Source: Heyndrickxia sporothermodurans
GTDB taxonomy: Bacteria; Bacillota; Bacilli; Bacillales; Bacillaceae_C
Direction: 5' to 3' (one strand)
Length of the DNA stretch: 32,864 nt
Assembly: GCF_016785185.1 (NCBI RefSeq)
Contig: NZ_JAEKDY010000032.1
Position numbers and translations under genes: made by a program. Of this stretch, positions 24,604-32,774 are shown piece after piece. Position 1 is the first letter of the stretch; each line of letters starts with the position of its first letter. Under the pieces are notes generated by a model. That model searched no databases and was not told the origin of the DNA. It was given only the letters and a program-made list of their open reading frames with translations.

Positions 24604-25116
24604 TTAAATCCTTGTATGTAAGATTGCATCTTCTTGCTTTGCTTCTTCCCACCCTTTGCATACATCTACCCAATCTTTTGCAGATGAATAAGTATCCAAT
24701 TCATCTAATGTTAATTCAATTGCCGAATTCGCATTGCCGCAAGCTGGAAAAACACTTTCAAACCGTTTCATTGAAATATCTAAGAACACCTGTAAATCAT
24801 TTTTTAAACCAAATGGGCAAACACCGCCGATTTTATGACCAGTTTGTTCCAATACCTCATCTGGTGAAAGCATTCGAGCCTTATAGCCAAATGTTTGGCG
24901 AAATTTCTTATTGTCTATTTTGGCATCTCCAGCCGTAACGATAAGAATTGCTGCATCATCTTCACCTTTAAATGACAAAGTTTTGGCGATTCTAGCCGGG
25001 ATGACACCAATTGTTTCCGCAGCTTGATCGACAGTTGCACTGGATGTTTCAAATTCCATTATATCCTTCTCACGATTCCATTGCTTAAAATGAGCTTGTA
25101 CACTTTCTAGCGACAT
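24604..25116 (-). CDS. YbaK/EbsC-type aminoacyl-tRNA deacylase
   Basis: This 170-residue protein has the YbaK/ProX fold signature: the conserved DQAAETIGV...IAKTLSFK, then VTAGDAKIDNKKFRQ, and the GHKIGGVCPFGL loop. The last is the substrate pocket loop of editing domains. Such proteins hydrolyse mischarged aminoacyl-tRNAs, often Cys- or Ala-tRNA(Pro). The open frame extends 21 codons upstream, but AAGGGTG seven bases before the ATG at 25116 points to the shorter start. Single gene with its own terminator. Confidence 0.88.
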   Translation of the reverse strand: MSLESVQAHFKQWNREKDIMEFETSSATVDQAAETIGVIPARIAKTLSFKGEDDAAILIVTAGDAKIDNKKFRQTFGYKARMLSPDEVLEQTGHKIGGVCPFGLKNDLQVFLDISMKRFESVFPACGNANSAIELTLDELDTYSSAKDWVDVCKGWEEAKQEDAILHTRI

Positions 25117-25170
25117 CGTTATCACCCTTCCAATTATTTGTATTTTTAAAAAATGATAACATAATTTTAA

Positions 25171-25416
25171 GGAATACAAAAATTTGCAACTTATCTACAA
25201 ATTATTTTACTATCTGAGTGCGAAGTATCTTTTAAGGAAGGCTGTATTGTTACTCAATACGGTAAAGAAAAAATAAGCTGGAATGTATTCCAAATTGAAA
25301 GTTTTCATACATTTCATGAAGAACCATTTTTTGTCCGATGTATTTATATCTCTATTCGAGTTATAATAAAAGAAATAGAAAAAATTGGACGTAAGAAGGA
25401 TGGTGACTTTCCATGA
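25171..25416 (+). pseudogene. Start-less reading frame, possible decayed or truncated gene
   Basis: From the in-frame TAA at 25168 the plus strand is open for 81 codons to a TGA at 25414-25416, yet contains no ATG, GTG or TTG. The predicted residues look protein-like (KEGCIVTQYGKEKISWNVFQ, later HEEPFFVRCIYISIRV, basic end). The stop overlaps the ATG of the next small gene as ATGA, the classic coupled layout. I do not recognise the protein. It may be the 3' remnant of a lost gene, or a small gene with an ATT start. Confidence 0.35.
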
Positions 25417-25547
25417 AAAATCGTGATAAAAGGCGAAAAAGGAAACGTGACTTTCTAAAAAATTATCTTAAAGATCGATTAAAAAATTGGAAGCCAAATA
25501 CGGATAAATCGCCTGTGTCAAATAGTGAAAGGCAAGTGGAAAAGTAA
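25413..25547 (+). CDS. Small basic protein, unknown
   Basis: This 44-codon gene encodes a very basic peptide that begins MKNRDKRRKRKRDFLKNYLK and becomes polar toward the end. A GGTGA sequence lies six bases before the ATG and AAGGA a little further. A hairpin with a T-run follows ten bases after the stop, so this is a closed transcription unit. Its ATG overlaps the stop of the preceding start-less frame. The arginine/lysine-rich start suggests nucleic-acid or ribosome binding; this is only inference. Confidence 0.55.
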   Translation: MKNRDKRRKRKRDFLKNYLKDRLKNWKPNTDKSPVSNSERQVEK

Positions 25548-25556
25548 GGTTATTCG

Positions 25557-25588
25557 GGGTATCATTTTTATGTGATACTCTCTTTTTG
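25557..25588 (+). terminator. Intrinsic terminator after the small basic gene
   Basis: GGGTATCA (25557-25564) pairs with TGATACTC (25573-25580) with one G-U pair and is followed by TCTTTTTG. Confidence 0.75.
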
Positions 25589-25631
25589 TTGTGAGAGGGA
25601 GTGTTTCCCCCTCGATCAATAAATTGATCAA

Positions 25632-25802
25632 TTACAGTTTTTCTAATTCTTCTTCAAAATAAAAAGTAGCCGGATGTTCTTTAACAATATACGAGTTGCG
25701 CTTCATATTTGTAATGTATTTTGCTTTGACAACTGTTACTTGTTCGTTAGTGGCTGATATTCTAACTAACTCATTTTTCGCAAATTTATAATTTCCCTTC
25801 AT
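25632..25802 (-). CDS. Small protein of 56 residues, unknown
   Basis: The minus strand reads ATG at 25802 with GAAGGTG seven bases upstream and stops at 25632. The peptide is mixed charged with an alternating hydrophobic pattern (KFAKNELVRISATNEQVTVV, then YIVKEHPATFYFEEELEKL), which would suit a small SH3- or KOW-like beta barrel. I do not recognise the family. A TATAAT-like sequence lies just upstream near 25820. It is too short for most gene finders but the ribosome site and codon use look genuine. Confidence 0.6.
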   Translation of the reverse strand: MKGNYKFAKNELVRISATNEQVTVVKAKYITNMKRNSYIVKEHPATFYFEEELEKL

Positions 25803-25918
25803 TTTTACACCTTCTTTATAATTATTATATCATAACTCGTTCATTTCTACAGATTGGTAATGATTCCTTTCTATTTCCAGCTAACTATGGTATACTTAAT
25901 AAAAGTGAGGTGTTCGTT

Positions 25919-26140
25919 TTGACAAATTATAAGGCAAAAAAGAGTAACCTTAACACATTATTATTACAAAACAATATGGACTTGGAGGTATTAGAGCAAA
26001 ATACGAAAATTCCAAAAAGTCAACTTGAAGATTATTTATCAAAAAAAGTAATGAATTTAAATACTGCCATGACAATTTCAAAAGAATTGAACTGTCAAAT
26101 TGAAGATTTATATGAGTGGAAAACAATTTCAAAAAAATAA
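25919..26140 (+). CDS. Small Cro/C1-type helix-turn-helix regulator
   Basis: This 73-residue protein consists of one XRE-like helix-turn-helix: the first helices in LNTLLLQNNMDLEVLEQNT, the turn and recognition helix in KIPKSQLEDYLSKK, and the typical end ISKELNCQIEDLYEW. It would bind DNA as a dimer and repress a nearby promoter; the target is unknown. A GTG three codons upstream is in frame but overlaps the GTGAGG ribosome site. The TTG at 25919 has an eight-base spacing and was chosen. Followed by a strong terminator. Confidence 0.75.
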   Translation: MTNYKAKKSNLNTLLLQNNMDLEVLEQNTKIPKSQLEDYLSKKVMNLNTAMTISKELNCQIEDLYEWKTISKK

Positions 26141-26162
26141 TCCATTATTCAAATCTACATTT

Positions 26163-26210
26163 TAAAGGGGATATCCCATAAGTCTTAATACTTATGAGAC
26201 ATCCCCTTTT
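26163..26210. terminator. Bidirectional terminator between regulator and hemolysin III gene
   Basis: AAAGGGGAT (26164-26172) pairs with ATCCCCTTT (26201-26209). The stem continues through TCCCATAAGT and ACTTATGAGA with small bulges. A-rich and T-rich flanks allow action on both strands. Confidence 0.85.
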
Positions 26211-26226
26211 AGCTTGAATTATTTCG

Positions 26227-26862
26227 TTATAAATAAAGTAATATACCGAAAAAGTGACAGGCCGATCCAGCCATAACAAAGATGTGCCAGATGGCATGAT
26301 GGTATTTAAATCCTCTCCACATATAAAATATGGAACCAATCGTGTATATTAATCCTCCGGCAACTAACAAAATGATCCCGGTTTGACTTAAATTCATCAA
26401 AATCGGTTTCCAAATTGTTACAATCCCCCAACCCATAACTATATATAAAATAGTCGATGTAAAGAGATACTTTTTTACAAAAAAGCATTTAAAGATTGTA
26501 CCTAAAATCGCTAATCCCCAAACGATTCCAAATATCGTCCACCCTTGCCACCCCTTAACAATAAGTAATAAATAAGGTGTATAGGTACCAGCAATAAAGA
26601 AGTAAATAGCGGAGTGATCAAATATCTCAAAAACATCTTTCGCCTTTCCTTCACGGAGTGCATGCACAAGTGTAGATGACATGTATAGGAATAGCATTGT
26701 TATTCCATAAATTGTAAAACTAATAATATGCCATGCATTTCCATTAAGACTTGAAAAGATAATTAACAGAACAAGTCCGGCAACACTAAGCAGTGCACCG
26801 ATCCCATGTGTAATAGAATTAGCTAATTCTTCCCCTTTGGAAAATGTATGAGTAGCTGCCAA
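26227..26862 (-). CDS. Hemolysin III / YqfA (TrhA) family membrane protein
   Basis: This protein of about 211 residues has seven hydrophobic segments and the PAQR/hemolysin III metal motif residues: S and H in MSSTLVHAL, D and H in FEIFDHSAIYFFIAGTYTPY, and the late HHAIWHIFVMAGSACHF. Members are putative membrane hydrolases of the CREST group; role in Bacillus is unclear. An ATG three codons upstream (26871) touches AAAGGAA. The TTG at 26862 gives a spacing of about ten bases and the normal family start (MAATHTFSKGEE), so I prefer it. Confidence 0.88.
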   Translation of the reverse strand: MAATHTFSKGEELANSITHGIGALLSVAGLVLLIIFSSLNGNAWHIISFTIYGITMLFLYMSSTLVHALREGKAKDVFEIFDHSAIYFFIAGTYTPYLLLIVKGWQGWTIFGIVWGLAILGTIFKCFFVKKYLFTSTILYIVMGWGIVTIWKPILMNLSQTGIILLVAGGLIYTIGSIFYMWRGFKYHHAIWHIFVMAGSACHFFGILLYL

Positions 26863-26948
26863 TAGGATCATTTCCTTTCATAACTTAATTATATATAACC
26901 TTGAAATAGTATGAACTATTCGAATATCGATTACTATTACCTAAAACA

Positions 26949-26992
26949 ACAAAAGCCCTACCTCTCTTTTGTCCTAACGGCTCCTTGACCGT
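26949..26992 (-). promoter_or_regulatory. Structured leader upstream of the hemolysin III gene
   Basis: The 355-base gene-free stretch 26872-27226 holds two hairpins on the minus strand: ACGG/CCGT (26977-26980 with 26989-26992) and ACAAAAG/CTTTTGT (26949-26955 with 26966-26972), the latter followed by TGTTTTAG. Base composition here is more GC-rich than the flanks. A 65-codon frame over it (27082-26885) starts with TTG without a ribosome site and is likely spurious. I do not recognise a known riboswitch. The rest of the stretch shows only the csp terminator. Confidence 0.3.
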
Positions 26993-27180
26993 GCCAGTGA
27001 GAATCAGGTTATTTAAAGTCAAAATTCTACATTCTTGATGGAAAAATTCTGAAATTGATAGATGATTTTCTTGTAAATACAATTGAGGTAATTATGAATG
27101 GAAATTTAAGTGGTTTAAGAACGATTGTTTTTGCGAAAAACTATTAAAAACAACATTGTCGAAAAAAGCCAAAGAATAAA

Positions 27181-27214
27181 AAAGTGAAGCTCTACAATTG
27201 CAAAGCTTCACTTT
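27181..27214 (-). terminator. Terminator of the cold-shock gene
   Basis: AAAGTGAAGCT (27181-27191) and AGCTTCACTTT (27204-27214) form a perfect 11-bp stem, followed on the minus strand by TTTTATTCTTT. It starts 12 bases past the csp stop codon. Confidence 0.9.
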
Positions 27215-27226
27215 CAATTGTTTTAA

Positions 27227-27427
27227 TTAAGCTTTTTGAACGTTTGCAGCTTGGTCTCCACGTTGACCTTGCTCGATATCAAAAGTAACCTTTTGACCTT
27301 CTTCTAATGTTTTAAAGCCTTCGCCTTGAATCGCTGAGAAGTGAACGAATACATCGTCTCCACCTTCACGTTCGATAAATCCAAAACCTTTTTCACTATT
27401 AAACCATTTTACTGTACCTTGTACCAT
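27227..27427 (-). CDS. Cold-shock protein (CspB/CspD type)
   Basis: This 66-residue single cold-shock domain has both RNA-binding motifs, KGFGFIE (RNP1) and VFVHFSAI (RNP2), and is nearly identical in pattern to B. subtilis CspB and CspD. It binds single-stranded RNA and DNA and acts as an RNA chaperone. AGGAGG lies eight bases before the ATG. Just before the ribosome site, TGTGCATGACACA forms a small hairpin that could respond to temperature. Transcribed alone. Confidence 0.95.
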   Translation of the reverse strand: MVQGTVKWFNSEKGFGFIEREGGDDVFVHFSAIQGEGFKTLEEGQKVTFDIEQGQRGDQAANVQKA

Positions 27428-27667
27428 GTGTAGTTCCTCCTAGTGTGTCATGCACACAATGTATTACTATCCTTGCTCATTAGATATCAAGTCGATAAGC
27501 TTTTATTCACTTTTTCTACCATACATACCGAACAAAAATAATTCTACTTAAGAATAACAGAGGTATAAGATAAAAGCAAGTTTTTATCGTCGGATAAATT
27601 GATTTTTTCATTATTCGTTTTGGTTATCATTGATATAACTGGTCACTATTCCCCGTTTCCTTTTGAT

Positions 27668-27702
27668 AATGAACGCTCTCCAATCCGGGAAGGGCGTTCA
27701 TT
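27668..27702. terminator. Inverted repeat downstream of the protease gene
   Basis: AATGAACGC (27668-27676) and GCGTTCATT (27694-27702) form a 9-bp stem with a long loop, nine bases past the protease stop codon. The minus strand has no U-run after it, so termination on that side is uncertain. Confidence 0.5.
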
Positions 27703-27710
27703 TGTCATTA

Positions 27711-30700
27711 TTATTTCTTTTGTTTAACCGTAAATTTTGTAGGTTCTGCTTGCACTTTAAAGCCATCAGAATCAATAGCTTCCGTATAAATGGAATACGT
27801 TCCGTCCGGTAAATCCTTCTCAGGCTTCCAATTCATATGGATTTCCGCTTGATGTTTGACATCGAAAGTATCGACAATTTTTCCGTCCGGTCCAGCAATT
27901 TTAAATTTCCAATCCACCTTTTTAATAGCAAATCCATTGATTTGCAGTGGCGCATCTTCGTTTACATTAGAACCATATATGCCAAGATAATTAATTAACA
28001 TGTCTTGATTGATATAGCCTGGGTCCCCCCATACATTGAATCCAACGTTTAATGCCCAGTCAATTCCAATAATGACCATGCCTTTTGGCTCTACCTTTGA
28101 GAGGTACGAAGTTGCACCTTCGGGAATCGATTGATATTGTCCATTAATCCAAAGGATCGCACCATCATATCCACTCCCGCCTTCATTGTCCTCCGCATTC
28201 CACGAAATTTTGTATTTTCCATCAACCGGCTCTACTTTAATATTATCAATAGTAGGGGCAACTGAATCAATTTTAACTGGCATTTTCACCTTTTGCGGTT
28301 TGGCATTTTTGTAATCTAGTGTACTTGTAATCGTTAATTGATATTCTCCATCCGGAACAACTTTCCCTTGATCATCTGTTGCATCCCAAGGATACACTTC
28401 CGCAGATACTGAGAAATCATTATACGCCATGATGTTCTTCGAAAATTTCCATGGAGACCCATCAGGTGTAAATTCACTAAAGTTTCCTAATTGGCGGATT
28501 TTCTTTCCATTATTGTTCTCAACTGAAAGATTCACTTCTTTCAAATTTCTAAATACTGTAAAGGAAGGATACACTCCAGATAATACGGAATTTGGTGAGT
28601 ATGCAATGTGGTTCATATTAAACTCTCCCGTTTGAGCATCATAACCTAACGGCATTTCGCTCATTTCATCCCATAATACGGTATAGCCTAAAAATACATC
28701 TTTATCCCATGCTGGTGAATCAATATTCTTTAGTGAGTCCCACTGACCATAAAAGCCCATATATGGCATGGATAATTCAGGCAGGTCTTTATTCACAGGT
28801 ACAAAACGGACAAATCCTTCAACAAAACTATTTTTCCGTAAATCTTTTGGCAAAATTAGATCGACATGCACATTTTGCTTCTTTCCATCTTTAACTTTTA
28901 TCTTTACTGGTTTGTCATAAGAAATCTCTTTCCCGTTTAATAATCCAACCGCATTTTTTACACGTTTACTTGAAAGTGTTAAATAATCGTGAGATCGGTC
29001 GGGTTTGCCATCACCATTTAGATCATATTCCTTATATTCCGTATCGTCTGTTAAGACATCCAAATAAACATTATACTCAACCTCTTCTGATTTTTTCTCT
29101 GAGAGAGGGATTACATTTAAATCAAATTGGGCCATTTGATTTTTTATTTCCTTCAATGCAACTGATCCTTTGCTTTCTGCACTAGCTGCTTTATTTTCTA
29201 TTAATACTGGTGTTTGCAAGGCATTTTTAATTTGCATCATGCCTGCCCCTTGTTTGCGTGGAGAATAAGGAATCTTATTATTTGAGTTTGGATCATACTC
29301 GATCTTGGATGTATTCATTAAAGCGGTTTTTGTCTTTAAAATCGTATTCATATTTTTTGGTAATCCTTTTTCATAAAAGGATTGAAGGACAAGTGTTGCT
29401 CCCCCAACAACGTGCGGAGTGGCCATTGATGTCCCACTATATACATCATATTGATTATCAAAAACGGTTGAATAAATACCACCACCAGGTGCTGTGATTT
29501 CTGGTTTAAAATCAAGTGTATGTGGTGCACCTATAGAAGAAAAATCAGATATTTCATCATGGTTTGGATTTTCAACCCATAATCCCCCACTAAGTTGTGC
29601 AGAAACCGCTCGACCGTTTTGAAGCTCATTGATAAGTTTCTTTCCATCTTTCACACTTGTAACAACAGCTGGAATTGAATATGGACTGAAATCTGATTCC
29701 TTGTAATCACCCCATGCAGGTGTTGGTGCAATAATAACCGCTATAGCACCTCTATCTTGAGCATTAAATTGGAGATGCGAATTGATTCCTAGATCAATAT
29801 CCGGTTGTACAACAGCAATTTTATTTTTTACATCAATATTTTTGTAATCATTTGCGCTCCCTTTACCCGCAAATACGAGTGGGTACTCTTTCCCTTTTTC
29901 CATTGCCTTTTTCAGTTTTAAATAACTTGGTTCATAATAAGCAATTTCGTCTCCAGTAGTTAACTTCAAACTAGGTTTATGAACAACATTATTTTCGTAT
30001 GATGCAACTTATAATGCATACGGACTGACACCTGGTGATCCTAAAATACCTATATCCGGATTATCCGCATATGGTTTTGTGGAAGATGAAAGCTTGTCAT
30101 TTTTTGTACTGTAATAGGCATTTCCACCTGCAGCAACAACTAATACACCGTTATTCGTTGCAAGTCGTATCGCTTTTTGTACAGTATCATCCTCTTCACC
30201 AACGAATCCGCCATCAGAACCTAAGCTTAAATTGATGACATCTGCTCCCATTTCAACAGCATGGTTGATTCCGGCAACAATATCATCCTCGTATGCGCCC
30301 CCGCCATTATCTGAGAATACTTTTTCTGCTAGAATTTGGACATTAGGCGCAATTCCTTTGACGCCATCTTTCTCTTCATCACCGTTGGCCCCGATCGTTC
30401 CGGATACATGCATGCCATGTGAACTTTCGTATGGAAGTACATCGTCATCTTTGTCCGCCCAATCATAGCCGGTTGGTACTTTATCGGTATACCAGCGATC
30501 ATCTACTTCAGTTTCGTCAAGCTTGCTTTGTATATTCTCTTTTGTTAGCTTCTCTTTTCCCTTTCCTTTATCCGACATCACCATGTCTTTATGGCGATAA
30601 TCAACTCCGGAATCGACGACACCGACAAGCATTCCTTCACCTTTAAACCCTAGTTCTTCCCACACCTGTTGGGCTTGTACCAAACCTTTTGAGGATTTCA

Positions 30701-31232
30701 TTGCTTCTGAGTACGTATTTGCAATAGATACATTAGCAACACCATTAATTTTCTTAATAGCATCCATATTACGAAACTCTGTTTCAATACTAAACCCATT
30801 AAATCCCCGAACAAATTGATGTCTTAGTTTTGTCTTTATTCGTTTTTTCGTTAATTGATTAATCACTTGATCGTGAGTTTTTAATTTTTTCTTTTCTTCG
30901 AATACACTTGTTTTTATGTCCATCAATGGCTCATCGGTTAATTCAACTATTAATCTCACTTTCTCTTTAGGTGCAAATGGTTTATTCGTAGCTTTATTAA
31001 TATCAGCCTTTGTGATTCCTAGTTTATTTTTGGCATCAAGATTCGCCTTTTGCTTTTGTTCTCTTAGGATTTCCTGCCCTTTTTGAACTATTGATTCAAC
31101 GTTAACCTTACTTTGGTTACTAGTTTGCTCTGTTTTTGCGAAACTATAATTACTGCCGCTAATTAATAGTGCTGCTAGTATACCCATACTTATTATTTTA
31201 TATGGTATCGACCGCCGGCTTCTCCGTTTCAT
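27711..31232 (-). pseudogene. Large subtilisin-like (S8) protease with an in-frame stop codon
   Basis: One continuous frame of 1173 codons encodes a secreted protease of the Vpr/lactocepin type. It has a signal peptide (1-32), an I9 propeptide (about 90-175), Asp207 (GVVDSGVD), His272 (SSHGMHVSG), oxyanion Asn371 (AAGGN), an inserted PA domain (about 430-530), Ser602 (YSGTSMATPH), a calcium-loop-like DLNGDGKPD, and Fn3-like domains. Codon 408 is TAA (30011-30009), between Asn371 and Ser602, with the frame unchanged on both sides (SPYAL, stop, VASYENN). As written, only an inactive 407-residue fragment would be made. The gene is third in the operon, 42 bases after the TapA-like gene. Confidence 0.9.
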
Positions 31233-31274
31233 ATATGGTCCTCCTCGTTAACAAACAATCTATATTACTAGTAA

Positions 31275-31928
31275 TTATTGTTCCTTAGAATCTTTCGGTT
31301 CCTCATCTTCATCAGGTTCATTCGTATTCGAATCACTAGAATGCTTTTTCACCTCTACATTATCCTGAACATTCTTTCCACTGTCGGCTTGTGAATCTTC
31401 CTTTGTTTTATCACCAGGCAGATCCTCAGTATGATCTTTCGCTTCTGCATTTACATTCGGTTTATCCTTGCTTTTTTCAATTGGTTTATTTTGCTCTTCT
31501 TTTTTCTCCACAGTTGCTAAAAGCTTCTTTTGATCGAGTGGTTCATGGATCATTTCATCAATATAATTTTTGAGTCCGGTAAGATGATAACTTACTTCTG
31601 TTTTCTCACAGGAAACGGCTTGATTTATTTTTGCTAGAAAAGATTCACCAGGGCTCAATATTTTTTGTTCGTTTTCCAACTGAACGGGAATCTCCATATT
31701 CGAAATATTTTTTATTGAAATCACTTGCGAAATTTCGCAATTTTTCAAGTATGATACTTCTTTCTTTGAAATTGATAAAAGATCTTTCGTTGTTGCATTC
31801 GTTATTTTTCCGCTTGCTTTAATTTCCGAGGTGAACCAGGCATAGGTATTCGCCTTTCCTACAATAAAAAACAAGCAATAGATTAAAATAGTGAATTGAA
31901 TGAGCGTAAAATATTGTTTTTTATTCAT
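31275..31928 (-). CDS. TasA/TapA-like secreted protein with acidic tail
   Basis: This 217-residue protein has an N-terminal signal or membrane segment (about 9-27). It is followed by YAWFTSEIKASGKITNAT, closely similar to the mature start of the TasA-like protein next door (YSWFTSETNASGQIANGT). A short beta-rich domain (about 45-120) has two cysteines (KNCEIS and VSCEKT) that could form a disulphide, as in TapA. The last 80 residues are low-complexity, rich in D, E, K, S. It probably assembles with or anchors the TasA-like fibres at the cell surface. It lies 55 bases downstream of the fibre gene. Confidence 0.75.
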   Translation of the reverse strand: MNKKQYFTLIQFTILIYCLFFIVGKANTYAWFTSEIKASGKITNATTKDLLSISKKEVSYLKNCEISQVISIKNISNMEIPVQLENEQKILSPGESFLAKINQAVSCEKTEVSYHLTGLKNYIDEMIHEPLDQKKLLATVEKKEEQNKPIEKSKDKPNVNAEAKDHTEDLPGDKTKEDSQADSGKNVQDNVEVKKHSSDSNTNEPDEDEEPKDSKEQ

Positions 31929-31950
31929 ACAATCTCTTCCTTACTACAAA

Positions 31951-31972
31951 GGCAGTCAAATAATTGACTGCC
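31951..31972 (-). terminator. Hairpin between the TasA-like and TapA-like genes
   Basis: GGCAGTCAA (31951-31959) and TTGACTGCC (31964-31972) form a perfect 9-bp stem with a four-base loop, 11 bases after the TasA-like stop. On the minus strand only TTTGTAG follows. It probably acts as a partial terminator or as a 3' stabiliser that keeps the fibre message in excess. Confidence 0.65.
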
Positions 31973-31983
31973 TCCCTTGTTTA

Positions 31984-32697
31984 TTATTCTCCGTCGTATT
32001 TAGATCCTTCATCTGTTTGTTTTGCTTGAACTTTCAAATCGGCTGAATAGCTGACACCTTGATAGTCATTGTTTGCACTTTCATCAAGTTTGACAGCAAA
32101 TAATAGGTCAATATATTGATCTGATTTTAAACGCCAGAATGGTTTATTTGTGCCATCTCCTAGAACCCAGTCTTTTGCAGAGGTTGCTTTCAGTGCAGCA
32201 CCCCCTTCTTCTCCAACAACACCCGTAACAGCAGTAACTCCTGGTGCAACTTCAATTTCACCATTAGACGCTTTCATTGTATCTACGACATTCGTTGTAC
32301 CATCAAATAATTTTTCTAGCTTAATTTTCGAAGCTTTTAGGACGTCTCCGCTAGGTTTTTCCTTGTATTTCAGAGCGATATAACCAACTTTATATTTTTT
32401 AATATTAATATCTTTATCCAATGATTGGTTTAACGTAGCTTTGATATGAGAATCTTGTGATCCTGTATTATCAATCGTTAACCATTCACCATACTTTAAT
32501 TGAGAAGGAGCAAAATCAACTCCATCAATGATTTTTTCAGTAATGTTTTGACCATTATTCAATTGCAAAGTACCGTTGGCAATTTGCCCTGATGCATTTG
32601 TCTCAGATGTAAACCAAGAATACGTACCAAATCCTGCCGAAACGACTAGTGCTCCTACTAATGTAGTTCCCAATAATGCTTTCTTCATCTTTTTCAT
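31984..32697 (-). CDS. TasA/CalY (camelysin)-family matrix fibre protein
   Basis: This 237-residue secreted protein has a signal peptide of the SipW-processed type (KKMKKALLGTTLVGALVVSA, then GFGTYSWFTSETNASG). The family beta-sandwich follows, with GTLQL, NTGSQDSHIKATL and DLLFAVKLDESANNDYQG. TasA and CalY form amyloid-like fibres in the extracellular matrix. The frame is open for 31 more codons, but AAGGGAGG nine bases before the ATG at 32697 fixes the start. It heads an operon with the TapA-like gene and protease. The SipW signal peptidase gene, often adjacent, is not in the window. Confidence 0.9.
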   Translation of the reverse strand: MKKMKKALLGTTLVGALVVSAGFGTYSWFTSETNASGQIANGTLQLNNGQNITEKIIDGVDFAPSQLKYGEWLTIDNTGSQDSHIKATLNQSLDKDINIKKYKVGYIALKYKEKPSGDVLKASKIKLEKLFDGTTNVVDTMKASNGEIEVAPGVTAVTGVVGEEGGAALKATSAKDWVLGDGTNKPFWRLKSDQYIDLLFAVKLDESANNDYQGVSYSADLKVQAKQTDEGSKYDGE

Positions 32698-32720
32698 TAA
32701 TAATGTCCTCCCTTTTCTAA

Positions 32721-32748
32721 TAAATAGTTTATTAACTGGTATTGTAAA
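32721..32748 (-). promoter_or_regulatory. Possible sigma-A promoter of the TasA-like operon
   Basis: On the minus strand TTTACA (32748-32743) is followed by 16 bases and TATTTA (32726-32721). Match is 5/6 and 4/6. The -10 lies about 10 bases before the AAGGGAGG site, giving a very short leader, so this is tentative. Confidence 0.3.
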
Positions 32749-32774
32749 AAGTTCTATGAAAACTAAATAGTTGT

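Noticed and set aside
26885..27082. 65-residue frame upstream of the hemolysin III gene
   Set aside because: It uses TTG without a ribosome site and spans hairpins; composition does not look like a conserved protein.
27711..31232. Two separate genes, a short protease and a cell-surface protein
   Set aside because: Both parts lie in the same reading frame and together make one S8 protease; only a TAA codon separates them.
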